Assembly (NCBI RefSeq): GCF_022478115.1
Contig: NZ_JAKGSC010000002.1
Coordinates: 124,001-188,000 of the forward strand
Direction: 5' to 3'
Source: Tenacibaculum aquimarinum
GTDB taxonomy: Bacteria > Bacteroidota > Bacteroidia > Flavobacteriales > Flavobacteriaceae
Length of the DNA: 64,000 bases
A model generated the notes under the pieces. It searched no databases and was not told the DNA's origin. It was given only the letters and a program-made list of their open reading frames with translations. Positions 18,228-26,700 of the stretch are shown here, in pieces. The position numbers and the translations under genes are program-made. Every line of letters begins with the position of its first letter. Position 1 is the first letter of the stretch.

Positions 18228-20576
18228 ATGAAAAAGCTAAAAAACATCATAAAAACGCATCCAAAGAAACTAATTGTTCTTTTGGTTTTATTGGTTGCGT
18301 ATTATTTTTGTTTACCTAAAACTCTTTTTAATGAACCAACTTCCACTGTTGTTTTAGCAAATAATAATGAATTGTTAGGAGCCGTAATAGCAGATGATGG
18401 ACAATGGCGTTTTCCAAAATCAGATAGTATTCCTGTAAAATTTCAACAAGCTATTGTACAGTTTGAAGATGCTCATTTTTATAAGCATATTGGTTTTAAT
18501 CCGATTTCAATTTACAAAGCATTTCAGCAAAACAGAAAAGCAGGAAAAGTGGTTCGAGGAGGAAGTACGTTAACCCAACAAGTAATTCGTTTATCCAGAA
18601 AAAATAAGAAACGAAGCTATACAGAAAAGTTAAAAGAAGTAATTCTTGCAACGCGATTAGAATTTAGACATTCAAAAAAAGAAATTCTGAATTTATACGC
18701 TTCTAATGCACCTTTTGGAGGAAATGTGGTTGGTTTAGAAATGGCTTCTTGGCGTTATTTTGGTTTAAAACCATCACAACTTTCTTGGGCAGAAAGTGCA
18801 ACTTTGGCCGTGTTGCCAAATGCACCAGCGTTAATTTATCCAGGAAAAAATCAAGAGAGATTAAAAGTAAAACGTAACAAATTACTTCATAAATTATTCA
18901 AAGAATCTATAATTGATAGCATAACTTTAGAATTAGCACTTGCGGAAGAATTACCTCAAAAACCCTATAAGTTGCCAACAACGGCAACACATTTAACGCA
19001 AGAAATTTCAAAAAAAGACAAAGGAAATCGTATTGAAACTTCTTTAGATATTCATTTGCAAAAACAAGTAAATCAATTAGTTAAAAGACATTATAATCGT
19101 TTAAAACAAAACGAAGTTTATAACATATCAGTTTTGGTTTTGGATGTAAAAACTAGAAAAGTTTTAGCCTATGTTGGTAATGCTCCAACGGATAAAAAAC
19201 ATCAAAAAAATGTAAATAATATTCTATCGAGAAGAAGTACAGGAAGTGTTTTAAAGCCTTTTTTATATGCAAATATGTTACAATCAGGAGATTTGTTACC
19301 ACAACAATTAGTTTCAGATATTCCCACAGAAATTGCTGGTTATACGCCTAAAAATTTTAATGAGAAATATGATGGCGCAGTTCCTGCTGATGAAGCTTTA
19401 ACACGTTCTTTGAATATACCTGCAGTACGAATGTTACAGCGTTATGGGCTAGAAAAATTTAGAGAAGATTTAAAAGAATACAATATTAAACACATTGATA
19501 GATCTGCAAATCATTATGGATTATCATTGATTTTAGGCGGAGCAGAGGCAAGTTTGTGGGATTTATGTAAAACATTTGCAGGAATGTCTTCAACCGTAAA
19601 TCATTTTGAAGAATTAAAACATCAATATTATTCAAATGAATTTGTTGAGCCTACTTATTTTAAAAATGAAAAAGTAAAGTTTGGTAAAGTTGTTAATCAG
19701 CCTAAAAATGTAGATGCAGGTTCTTGGTTTTTAACCTTAGAAACCTTGACTAATGTTAATCGTGTAGCAACAGATCAAGCTTGGAAATATTACGATTCTG
19801 CTAAAAAAATAGCCTGGAAAACAGGAACAAGTTTTGGAAATAGAGATGCTTGGGCAATTGGAGCTAACTCAAATTATGTTGTTGGTGTTTGGGTAGGAAA
19901 CTCAGACGGAGAAGGTAGAGCAGATTTAACAGGTGTTGGAAGTGCTTCTCCTTTATTGTTTGATGTGTTTAATTTAATGCCAAAATCAGATTGGTTTTTA
20001 GAACCTTTTGAAGCATTGATTGAAGAAAATATTTGTACAAAAAGTGGTTATTTAGCGTTGCCAATTTGTCCTTCAGTCATAAAAAGAATCCCTCAAAATG
20101 GATTTAAATCCAAGTCATGTCCTTTTCATAAAGAGATTTTGTTGAGTAAAGACAATTTGTATCGTGTAACTGCAAATTGTGAAGATATAGCTTCAATTTC
20201 TAAAAAAACTTGGTTTAGTTTGCCGCCTTTAATGGCTTATTATTATAAACAAAACAATGCAGATTATAAGCAATTACCAAGATTTAAAACAGGTTGTAAT
20301 CCGTTAGAAAAGAATAGTATTTCTTTTGTTTTTCCGAAGGAAAGAAATACCAAAATTAGTTTAACAAAAGGGTTTGATGAGAAAGTAAATTCAGTAGTAT
20401 TTAAATTAGTACATACTAATACTGAAGCAAAAGTATACTGGTATTTGAATGATGAGTTTTTAAAAATGACCGAAAATTACCATGAAATTGCTGTAAGCCC
20501 TAAAAAAGGTAAATACATATTAACTGTAATTGATGACCTTGGAAATGAAGTGAAAAAAAGTTTAGAAATTAACTAA
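18228..20576 (+). CDS. pbpC: Penicillin-binding protein 1C (bifunctional transglycosylase/transpeptidase)
   Basis: 782 residues. A single N-terminal membrane anchor (about residues 14-32) is followed by the GT51 transglycosylase domain (FEDAHFYKHIGFNP with the catalytic glutamate, RGGSTLTQQVIRL). The transpeptidase domain has S340 in GSVLKPF (SxxK), SLN in TRSLNIPAV, and KTG in WKTGTSFGNRDAW. A C-terminal BiPBP_C-type beta domain is visible from about residue 700. It polymerises and may crosslink peptidoglycan in the periplasm. It lies directly after the alpha-2-macroglobulin gene, separated only by an inverted repeat, matching the conserved A2M-pbpC pairing. Confidence 0.94.
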   Translation: MKKLKNIIKTHPKKLIVLLVLLVAYYFCLPKTLFNEPTSTVVLANNNELLGAVIADDGQWRFPKSDSIPVKFQQAIVQFEDAHFYKHIGFNPISIYKAFQQNRKAGKVVRGGSTLTQQVIRLSRKNKKRSYTEKLKEVILATRLEFRHSKKEILNLYASNAPFGGNVVGLEMASWRYFGLKPSQLSWAESATLAVLPNAPALIYPGKNQERLKVKRNKLLHKLFKESIIDSITLELALAEELPQKPYKLPTTATHLTQEISKKDKGNRIETSLDIHLQKQVNQLVKRHYNRLKQNEVYNISVLVLDVKTRKVLAYVGNAPTDKKHQKNVNNILSRRSTGSVLKPFLYANMLQSGDLLPQQLVSDIPTEIAGYTPKNFNEKYDGAVPADEALTRSLNIPAVRMLQRYGLEKFREDLKEYNIKHIDRSANHYGLSLILGGAEASLWDLCKTFAGMSSTVNHFEELKHQYYSNEFVEPTYFKNEKVKFGKVVNQPKNVDAGSWFLTLETLTNVNRVATDQAWKYYDSAKKIAWKTGTSFGNRDAWAIGANSNYVVGVWVGNSDGEGRADLTGVGSASPLLFDVFNLMPKSDWFLEPFEALIEENICTKSGYLALPICPSVIKRIPQNGFKSKSCPFHKEILLSKDNLYRVTANCEDIASISKKTWFSLPPLMAYYYKQNNADYKQLPRFKTGCNPLEKNSISFVFPKERNTKISLTKGFDEKVNSVVFKLVHTNTEAKVYWYLNDEFLKMTENYHEIAVSPKKGKYILTVIDDLGNEVKKSLEIN

Positions 20577-20755
20577 TTACCTTTTTAACGTAAAATGTAG
20601 TTTGATTTTCAGTCGTTTATCTTTTGTGTAGGGGTAAAAATTAAGAGCCAATTAATTATTTTTATTATCAAAAGTTTTATTTTACGTGTTCGAAGCTAAA
20701 AAAAGCTTATAACATATAAAAAAACTATTATATTTATCATTTACAAAATATACGA

Positions 20756-22594
20756 ATGTTAGAATTAGCTGGAATAGTAATATTAGGAATAATTGCACAA
20801 TGGTTTGCTTGGAAATTTAAAATTCCAGCAATTTTGCCCTTAATTTTAATAGGTCTTTTGGTTGGACCAATAGCTGCAGAGTTTCTTAGTGAAGATGGAT
20901 CTAAATGGATAGAACCAATTTGGAATGGTAAAAAAGGGTTGTTTCCTGGAGAAAGTTTGTACTATTTTGTTTCATTAGCAATAAGTATTATTCTTTTTGA
21001 AGGAGGTTTAACGCTTAAAAGAGAAGAAATTAAAAATGTAGGACCAGTAATTACTAAATTAATTACTTTAGGATCTGCTGTAACCTTTTTTGGAGCAGGT
21101 ATTGTTGCTCATTATATTTTTGGTTTAAGTTGGGAGATTTCTTATCTTTTCTCTGGACTAATAATTGTTACAGGTCCAACAGTAATTACACCAATTTTAA
21201 GAAATATACCTTTAAAAAGAGATGTTTCTACAGTTTTAAAATGGGAAGGAATTTTAATTGACCCAATTGGAGCATTAGTTGCCGTTTTAGTTTTTGAATT
21301 TATTTCAGTTGGCGGAGGCGGAGGCTTTACCAAAACAGCCTTATTAGAATTCGGAAAAATTGTTTTATTTGGAACAACTTTCGGATTTACCTTTGCACAT
21401 GCATTGGCTTTTGCAATTAATAAAAAATTGGTACCTCATTATTTAATGAATGTTGTTTCATTATCGGCAGTTTTATCCGTTTTTGTTTTATCTGAAGCTT
21501 TTGCCCATGAATCTGGTTTATTAGCTGTTGTAGTAATGGGAATGGTTTTAGGAAATAGTAATTTAAAAAGCTTAAAAGAATTACTTTATTTTAAAGAATC
21601 TTTAAGTGTATTGTTAATTTCAATGCTATTTATTTTACTTTCTGCTAATATTGATATTCAAGATTTAATGCTGTTATATTCTTGGAATACTTTAATATTA
21701 TTTGCTATAGTAGTATTTGTAATAAGGCCAGTTGCAGTTTTTTTAAGTACACATAATTCAAATTTAAAGTTTAACGAAAAATTATTTATAAGTTGGGTTG
21801 GTCCAAGAGGTATTGTGGCTGCCGGAATTGCTTCTCTATTTGGAAGTAAACTAATAAAGCAGGGTGTTGAAGGAGCAGAGTACATAACACCTTTAGTATT
21901 TATGATAGTATTAGGAACTGTACTTTTAAACGCTACTACAGCAAGATTATTTGCTAAAATGGTTGGTGTATTCTTAAAAAGTTCTAATGCAATTTTAATT
22001 GTAGGGGCTTCTGGACCAGCAAGGTTAATTGCTAGTTACTTAAAAGATTATGGAAAAAGAGTTGTATTAATAGATTCTAATAAAAACTATATTGATAAAG
22101 CTATTAAATCTAATTTAGAAGCTTTTTCTGTAGATATATATGGAGATAATTTGGCAGATAATATAGAGTTAAATGATGTTGGGTATTTACTTTCTATGAC
22201 TGGGAGTGAAGCCGTAAATGAATATGCAATTAATAATTTTTCTAAAGATTTTGGAGAGCACGGTGCTTATAGATTAGCAACTTCAGATGAAATTCGTAGT
22301 AATTCAGAAAAAAATAAATTTAATTTTCTTACTCCAAAAGACGATTATATTAATTTGAGCGAAGCATTTAGAGGTAATCCCGAAATTTTTGAAGTTAAAA
22401 TTAATAGTGAAGAAGAATATATCACAACATTCTCTAAACTTTATAATGAGGTAAAATCTGTTCCATTATTTGTAAAAAATGGAAAGAACTTATATTTAAT
22501 TCCTGAATTTGAGAATAAAAATGAAAAGAAGGAAAATATTTCTTTGGTGTATTTAGGTAAAAATGTAAATTCTAAAGAAGAATTACATGTCTAG
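20756..22594 (+). CDS. Cation:proton antiporter (CPA1/NhaP-type) with C-terminal TrkA-N-like domain
   Basis: 612 residues. About twelve membrane segments occupy residues 1-400, beginning MLELAGIVILGIIAQWFAWKF, with the ILFEGGLTL, GPTVITPIL and SWVGPRGIVAAGIASLFGS motifs of sodium/proton exchangers. From about residue 410 a soluble domain reads ILIVGASGPARLIASYLKDYGKRVVLIDSN, a Rossmann nucleotide-binding fold like KTN/RCK domains that would gate transport. Substrate sodium or potassium cannot be decided. Its last 12 bases overlap the end of dnaX on the opposite strand, so neither gene has room for its own intergenic terminator. The 180 bases upstream carry no clear promoter box. Confidence 0.9.
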   Translation: MLELAGIVILGIIAQWFAWKFKIPAILPLILIGLLVGPIAAEFLSEDGSKWIEPIWNGKKGLFPGESLYYFVSLAISIILFEGGLTLKREEIKNVGPVITKLITLGSAVTFFGAGIVAHYIFGLSWEISYLFSGLIIVTGPTVITPILRNIPLKRDVSTVLKWEGILIDPIGALVAVLVFEFISVGGGGGFTKTALLEFGKIVLFGTTFGFTFAHALAFAINKKLVPHYLMNVVSLSAVLSVFVLSEAFAHESGLLAVVVMGMVLGNSNLKSLKELLYFKESLSVLLISMLFILLSANIDIQDLMLLYSWNTLILFAIVVFVIRPVAVFLSTHNSNLKFNEKLFISWVGPRGIVAAGIASLFGSKLIKQGVEGAEYITPLVFMIVLGTVLLNATTARLFAKMVGVFLKSSNAILIVGASGPARLIASYLKDYGKRVVLIDSNKNYIDKAIKSNLEAFSVDIYGDNLADNIELNDVGYLLSMTGSEAVNEYAINNFSKDFGEHGAYRLATSDEIRSNSEKNKFNFLTPKDDYINLSEAFRGNPEIFEVKINSEEEYITTFSKLYNEVKSVPLFVKNGKNLYLIPEFENKNEKKENISLVYLGKNVNSKEELHV

Positions 22595-24283
22595 TTGAAA
22601 CTTTATACGAAGTTCTTCTAGTAATGGATTTTTCTCCTTTAATTTATCAAACTTTTCTTGAGGAGTGTAAGCAAACTTTTTTTCAACAGTTTCACTAACA
22701 TTGAGTTCCAAGTTAATTCCGTAGTTATTAAGAGACTCTCGTAAAAATGAAACTAGTTTTGTACTACCAGATTTTAATTGATTCTTCATTAAATCATTTG
22801 GCAATAAAAAACTAATTTTAAACTCCTCTAATAATTTAGGTTCACTAGAACTCATACCATAAGCCATGTTCTTTTCACCTTGCTTAATTAGCTTTTGTTG
22901 ATATAAATTCCAACTCTTAATAAGTTCTTTTTCAGTAAAAGGAGTTCTTGGATGATTATCGTAATTCTCTTCAACAACACTTTTAGTATTGTCTACTTTT
23001 TTCTCTAAAACCGATTTTAATGAAAATGCAGAAGAACGCCTCTTGGTAGATTTAAGAACCGGAGTTTTTAATGTTGTTTTAGGTTTTTCAATAACAGTTT
23101 TTTGAACTGATACAGGTTTCTTCTCTAAAGATTTTGGTTTTGCAATTTCTTTAACAGCAGGAGATAATGCAGTAAAAAAAGTAGCAGGAATTATGTAGTT
23201 AGCTGACTTTTTTTTTTCTCCATCAAAAGTGATAGAGGCAATTTGCATAAGTGTTAACTCGACCAACAAACGTTGATTTTTACTAGCTCTATATTTTAGA
23301 TCGCAATCATTTGCTTTATCAATAGAGGTTAATAAAAACGGTAGAGTTGCTTTTGTAGCTTGTTCTAAGTACTTCTTTTTAGTATTGTCTCCAACTTCTA
23401 ACAAAGAAACAGTAGCTTTATCTTTAGCTACTAATAAATCTCTAAAATGACTTGCTAAACCGTTAATAAAATGCTGTCCATCAAAACCTTTAGATAAAAT
23501 AGTATTGAAGTTAACTAACACTTCAGGAATTTTGTTTTCCAACAACAAATCTGTTATAGAAAAATAAGCATCATAATCTAAAACATTTAAGTTTTCAGTT
23601 ACAGCTTCACGCGTTAAATTATTTCCTGAAAAACTAACAACTCTATCAAAAATTGATAAAGCATCTCGCATTGCGCCATCTGCCTTTTGAGCTATTATGT
23701 GTAACGCATCATCATCTGCAGTTATGTTCTCTTTCTCACAAATTGTTTTTAGATAATTTTTGGCATCTAAAACACCAATTCGTTTAAAATCGAATATTTG
23801 ACAACGAGATAATATGGTAGGAATTATTTTATGCTTTTCCGTAGTTGCTAAAATGAAAATGGCATGTGCTGGTGGTTCTTCTAACGTTTTTAAAAATGCG
23901 TTAAATGCAGAAGCAGAAAGCATGTGCACCTCATCAATAATATAGATTTTATATTTACCTATTTGTGGTGGAATACGAACTTGTTCAGTAAGATTTCTAA
24001 TATCATCAACAGAGTTGTTAGACGCTGCATCCAATTCAAAAATATTGAAAGCAAAATCTTCATCTTCAGAAGAAAGTGCTGCATCTTGTTGATTTATTTT
24101 CTTGGCCAAAATACGTGCACAAGAAGTTTTACCAACACCACGTGGCCCTGTAAATAATAAAGCTTGCGCTAAATGGTTGTTTTTTATAGCGTTTTCTAAC
24201 GTATTTGTTATGGCTTGTTGCCCAACTACATCCTCAAAATTTTGAGGGCGATATTTACGTGCAGATACTATAAAATGTTCCAT
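22583..24283 (-). CDS. dnaX: DNA polymerase III subunits gamma/tau
   Basis: 566 residues: clamp-loader ATPase for loading the beta sliding clamp, with tau functions in the C-terminal part. Residues 1-360 hold the AAA+ module: Walker A GPRGVGKT at 46-53, Walker B IIDEVHML, sensor LATTEKHKIIPTILSRC and the SRC arginine finger. The Cys cluster that binds zinc in the E. coli protein between Walker A and FELDAAS is absent; the segment is NQQDAALSSEDEDFAFNI. Residues about 360-440 are a low-complexity Lys/Pro/Thr/Ser linker and the rest a C-terminal domain. No A-run frameshift signal for a short gamma form was identified. It has its own promoter at 24306-24336 and overlaps the antiporter 3' end by 12 bases. 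Confidence 0.96.
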   Translation of the reverse strand: MEHFIVSARKYRPQNFEDVVGQQAITNTLENAIKNNHLAQALLFTGPRGVGKTSCARILAKKINQQDAALSSEDEDFAFNIFELDAASNNSVDDIRNLTEQVRIPPQIGKYKIYIIDEVHMLSASAFNAFLKTLEEPPAHAIFILATTEKHKIIPTILSRCQIFDFKRIGVLDAKNYLKTICEKENITADDDALHIIAQKADGAMRDALSIFDRVVSFSGNNLTREAVTENLNVLDYDAYFSITDLLLENKIPEVLVNFNTILSKGFDGQHFINGLASHFRDLLVAKDKATVSLLEVGDNTKKKYLEQATKATLPFLLTSIDKANDCDLKYRASKNQRLLVELTLMQIASITFDGEKKKSANYIIPATFFTALSPAVKEIAKPKSLEKKPVSVQKTVIEKPKTTLKTPVLKSTKRRSSAFSLKSVLEKKVDNTKSVVEENYDNHPRTPFTEKELIKSWNLYQQKLIKQGEKNMAYGMSSSEPKLLEEFKISFLLPNDLMKNQLKSGSTKLVSFLRESLNNYGINLELNVSETVEKKFAYTPQEKFDKLKEKNPLLEELRIKFQLDM

Positions 24284-24305
24284 TAATTATTATAAATTTG
24301 AATAA

Positions 24306-24336
24306 CAAAAGTAAGTATCTATCTAGCATTTTACAA
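24306..24336 (-). promoter_or_regulatory. Bacteroidota-type promoter of dnaX
   Basis: On the minus strand TTG (24334-24336), a 20-base spacer and TACTTTTG (24306-24313) fit the consensus. Transcription would begin about 16 bases upstream of the dnaX ATG. Confidence 0.7.
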
Positions 24337-24366
24337 CTATCATTCTTAACAAAATGCTAAAGTTGT
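24324..24366. promoter_or_regulatory. Interleaved inverted repeats overlapping the dnaX promoter
   Basis: TAGCATTTT (24324-24332) is complementary to AAAATGCTA (24351-24359), and ACAACT (24333-24338) to AGTTGT (24361-24366). The order A, B, A', B' is that of an H-type pseudoknot or of two interleaved operator half-sites. The first arms lie across the -33 element and spacer of the dnaX promoter. Confidence 0.45.
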
Positions 24367-24470
24367 AAACAATTGTACGAAGTCTTGTTTTGATACGACC
24401 AAATAATAGATTCTAGTTAATTTTAATAAATTAATAATTTTGAATCTTTAAAACAAAAAATATATTTAAC

Positions 24471-25118
24471 ATGAAACTTTTAAAAACTTTACTTTTTTTA
24501 ACCGCATTAACATTTACACTATTTATTTTTTCTTCGGAAGAAAAGAAGGCAGAAACCTTTGTTTTTCAATCTGAAAAAGGTACTGAAGTTGCGTATTTTG
24601 CAAGTGGATGTTTTTGGTGTGTAGAAGCAATTTTTGAAAGCGTAAGTGGGGTAGAAGAAGCCGTTTCTGGTTACGCAGGCGGACACACTAAAAATCCAAC
24701 TTATAAATCTATAGGAACTGGTAGAACAGGACATTCAGAAACAGTTGCTGTGTATTATAATCCTAAAAAAGTATCTTTTAAAACACTTGTAGATGTGTTT
24801 TACGGTTCTCACAATCCAACTACTGTAAATGGTCAATATCCAGATTTTGGAACTCAATATCGTTCTATTGCATTTTATAAAACGGAAGTAGAAAAACAAA
24901 TTATAAACGCTGCTATTTCAAAATTAAATAGAGAAAAATATAACGGTAAAATTGTTACAGAAGTTACAAAGTTTACTAAGTTTTATGAGGCTGAAGAATA
25001 TCACCAAAATTACGAGAAATTACATCCAGAGAATCCTTACATCCAAAAGATATCTATACCAAGATTAAATGCTTTTAAAAGTAAGTTTCCTCATTTATTG
25101 AAAAAAGAAATACATTAA
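24471..25118 (+). CDS. msrA: Exported peptide-methionine (S)-S-oxide reductase MsrA
   Basis: 215 residues. A hydrophobic N-terminal segment (LLKTLLFLTALTFTLFIF) suggests export to the periplasm. The catalytic motif is GCFWCVEAIF, followed by GYAGGHTKNPTY, TGHSETVAVYY and YHQNYEKLHPENPYIQ, all standard for MsrA. The Cys of GCFWC would reduce methionine-S-sulfoxide in envelope proteins. C-terminal resolving cysteines are not evident, so recycling may need an outside thiol. No msrB neighbour is seen. It is convergent with the accessory cassette region that begins at about 25150. Confidence 0.94.
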   Translation: MKLLKTLLFLTALTFTLFIFSSEEKKAETFVFQSEKGTEVAYFASGCFWCVEAIFESVSGVEEAVSGYAGGHTKNPTYKSIGTGRTGHSETVAVYYNPKKVSFKTLVDVFYGSHNPTTVNGQYPDFGTQYRSIAFYKTEVEKQIINAAISKLNREKYNGKIVTEVTKFTKFYEAEEYHQNYEKLHPENPYIQKISIPRLNAFKSKFPHLLKKEIH

Positions 25119-25152
25119 GTTTTTTAGAAAAAGAAATACTTTTATTTTCTAG

Positions 25153-25170
25153 ATGTTTGTATATGAAAAA
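25153..25170. repeat. Fragment of a cassette-spacer element at the msrA edge
   Basis: ATGTTTGTATATGAAAA matches ATGTTTGTTTATGAAAA at 25893-25909 in spacer element A at 16 of 17 positions. No second half is seen, so this appears to be a truncated or decayed element at the outer edge of the array. Confidence 0.45.
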
Positions 25171-25199
25171 TAGTACTGAAATAAACGATAATTTTGCAT

Positions 25200-25871
25200 T
25201 TATTGTTTTTTGTTCTTCAGTATTTTAATAATCTCTCTGATATTTTTTATTTCATCTTCAGTTCCATAACTTTTAAGATCTTTAAGGGTTGATTTGTATT
25301 GCTCAAGAGCATTTAAACCTTCAAAATTTTTTAGATTAACATTGGCTTTTTTAGATAGTAAATATGACAAAATCTTTGGGCTACTCGTATATGTTAAAGC
25401 ACTATATCCATTGTCACATTGTAAATTTATATTTGCTTTACTCTCAACAAGAAACTTTACCAAGTCAAATTGATTTCTATTTGCTGCCATCATCAATATT
25501 GTCATTTCTTTATAACCTCTTTGATTAATACCCATTCCTTTGTTAATCAGGGCTTTTGCTACACTTGTAAGTCCAAAATAACTAGTTTTAAAAAAAGCAT
25601 TAATATTATCGTCATCAACTTTGTTAATGTCTGCATTTTGTTCAATTAAGTAAAGTGAAATTTTTTCTTTTCCACTTTGAATAGCTTTCATTAATAGGGT
25701 TTGTTCTCTTTCTACAATACAATTAATATCCTCTCCTTTTTCAATCAATTTTTGAACCAATTCCAGATTATCATTCTCAATAGCTAATTGAACTTCTTCA
25801 CTACATTTTTTTTGAGAAAACATTTTTAAGGAGATTATAATAAATATTAAAATTAGATAGTTATTTTTCAT
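25200..25871 (-). CDS. Exported ankyrin-repeat protein
   Basis: 223 residues with a signal peptide (NYLILIFIIISLKMFSQ). About five ankyrin repeats follow: DNLELVQKLIEKGEDINCIV, QTLLMKAIQSGKEKISLYLIEQNADINKVDD, TSYFGLTSVAKALINKGMGINQRG, TILMMAANRNQFDLVKFLVESKANINLQCDNG and SYLLSKKANVNLKNFEGLNAL. Ankyrin repeats bind proteins; a partner cannot be named. It is the last gene, in minus-strand order, of the cassette-like array and is preceded by spacer element A. It converges on msrA. No neighbour suggests a pathway, so I treat it as accessory cargo. Confidence 0.8.
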   Translation of the reverse strand: MKNNYLILIFIIISLKMFSQKKCSEEVQLAIENDNLELVQKLIEKGEDINCIVEREQTLLMKAIQSGKEKISLYLIEQNADINKVDDDNINAFFKTSYFGLTSVAKALINKGMGINQRGYKEMTILMMAANRNQFDLVKFLVESKANINLQCDNGYSALTYTSSPKILSYLLSKKANVNLKNFEGLNALEQYKSTLKDLKSYGTEDEIKNIREIIKILKNKKQ

Positions 25872-25886
25872 TTGAGTACTATTAAA

Positions 25887-26021
25887 TACAACATGTTTGT
25901 TTATGAAAAGTTGCGTTTTTGTATGTGAGGATTTTACGAAGAAAAATCAGAGTTACAAAAACGCACGGACTTTTAATTAAGCACTAAATTAAGTATTATT
26001 TTTATACGTTGTTGGCTAAAG
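25887..26021 (-). repeat. Cassette spacer element A (attC-like)
   Basis: On the plus strand it runs from TACAAC (25887-25892) to GTTGGCTAAAG (26011-26021). A perfect 12-base inverted pair lies inside, TGCGTTTTTGTA (25912-25923) and TACAAAAACGCA (25954-25965), with a smaller ATTTT/AAAAT hairpin at the tip. An asymmetric, unpaired AATTAAGCACTAAATTAAG stretch lies on one side, also present in element C. Confidence 0.6.
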
Positions 26022-26100
26022 TTTTTCTGTTTGAATTTTAAAATGAATCAATTTTTAAAATCTTTTTAGATTTGGTATTTTATTAAGTATACATTTATTA

Positions 26101-26532
26101 TTATCTAAAGTACTTAATAAAATGAGCAATATCTTCAGAGTTTTTTAAACCTTGATTTTCAGGAAAATCAATAATTTCACTAGCAGCACCATAATTAATA
26201 TTTACATCAATTATTTGATAGTAAAAATGAGAGTTTATATCATTATTTCTAATTCGATTGATAACCTCAGTTAGTTCATCATCTGTAATATTTGTCTTTT
26301 TAGGTGGTATTTGAGCAATATCTCTAGCTAAATCTTCTATTTTTTCATATTTTCTAAAGTTTTGAAAATACTCTTTGTTATAGTCTCTGTAACTAAATTC
26401 ATTTAGTTTATCAATTAATTTACTTACTTTATTGGTATTGTTTAAATGAGTTTCAATCTCTTTAATTTTAGAGAGAACTTTACTAATTCTTTCTTCAGAA
26501 GCATTTGGAAGTAATTCATCTCTTAATTTCAT
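26101..26532 (-). CDS. Hypothetical protein, cassette cargo
   Basis: I do not recognise this protein. From the ATG at 26532 it has 143 residues; an ATG at 26619 would add 29 residues but that stretch runs into spacer element B, so I prefer the shorter form. It is charged and soluble with no signal peptide: a helical N-terminal half (SEERISKVLSKIKEIETHLNN, VSKLIDKLNEF) and a C-terminal part with DDELTEVINRIRNNDINSHFYYQIIDVNINYGAASEII and ENQGLKNSEDIAHFIKYF. It fills a cassette of about 600 bases alone, between elements A and B, on the same strand as the other cargo genes. Small orphan proteins in such arrays are often immunity or toxin-like, but nothing here shows that. Confidence 0.6.
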   Translation of the reverse strand: MKLRDELLPNASEERISKVLSKIKEIETHLNNTNKVSKLIDKLNEFSYRDYNKEYFQNFRKYEKIEDLARDIAQIPPKKTNITDDELTEVINRIRNNDINSHFYYQIIDVNINYGAASEIIDFPENQGLKNSEDIAHFIKYFR

Positions 26533-26597
26533 TTTATTATCGAGTTTTATCAAATATTTGCAATCCTTCTTGAGTGTGTTTGTTTCGTGTTTATGCA

Positions 26598-26691
26598 CTA
26601 AAGTTAGCAAATAAATCACAGATAGAAAGTCCGCGAGGACTTTCGTAAATAGGCAAAAACTAGCAATTAATTTTATACGGTGTTAGGCACA
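26598..26691 (-). repeat. Cassette spacer element B (attC-like)
   Basis: It carries a perfect 8-base hairpin, GAAAGTCC GCGA GGACTTTC (26625-26644), then TTATACGGTGTTAGGCACA. The right core GTTAGGC (26682-26688) fits the integron GTTRRRY consensus. The left end, CTAAAGTTAGCAAA, is a degenerate relative of the complement of the GTTGGCTAAAG core of element A. Confidence 0.6.
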
Positions 26692-26700
26692 GTTTTTATG

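Noticed and set aside
20587-20695. ACGTAAAAT and ATTTTACGT arms about 90 bases apart upstream of the antiporter
   Set aside because: A nine-base match in AT-rich DNA at this distance can arise by chance and nothing else supports it.
21142-21333. Minus-strand open frame in the antiporter gene
   Set aside because: It lies wholly within a clear antiporter coding region with conserved motifs on the other strand and has no support of its own.
24284-24470. Riboswitch before msrA
   Set aside because: The only structure is a permuted pair of inverted repeats that overlaps the dnaX promoter on the other strand; it matches no riboswitch pattern I know.
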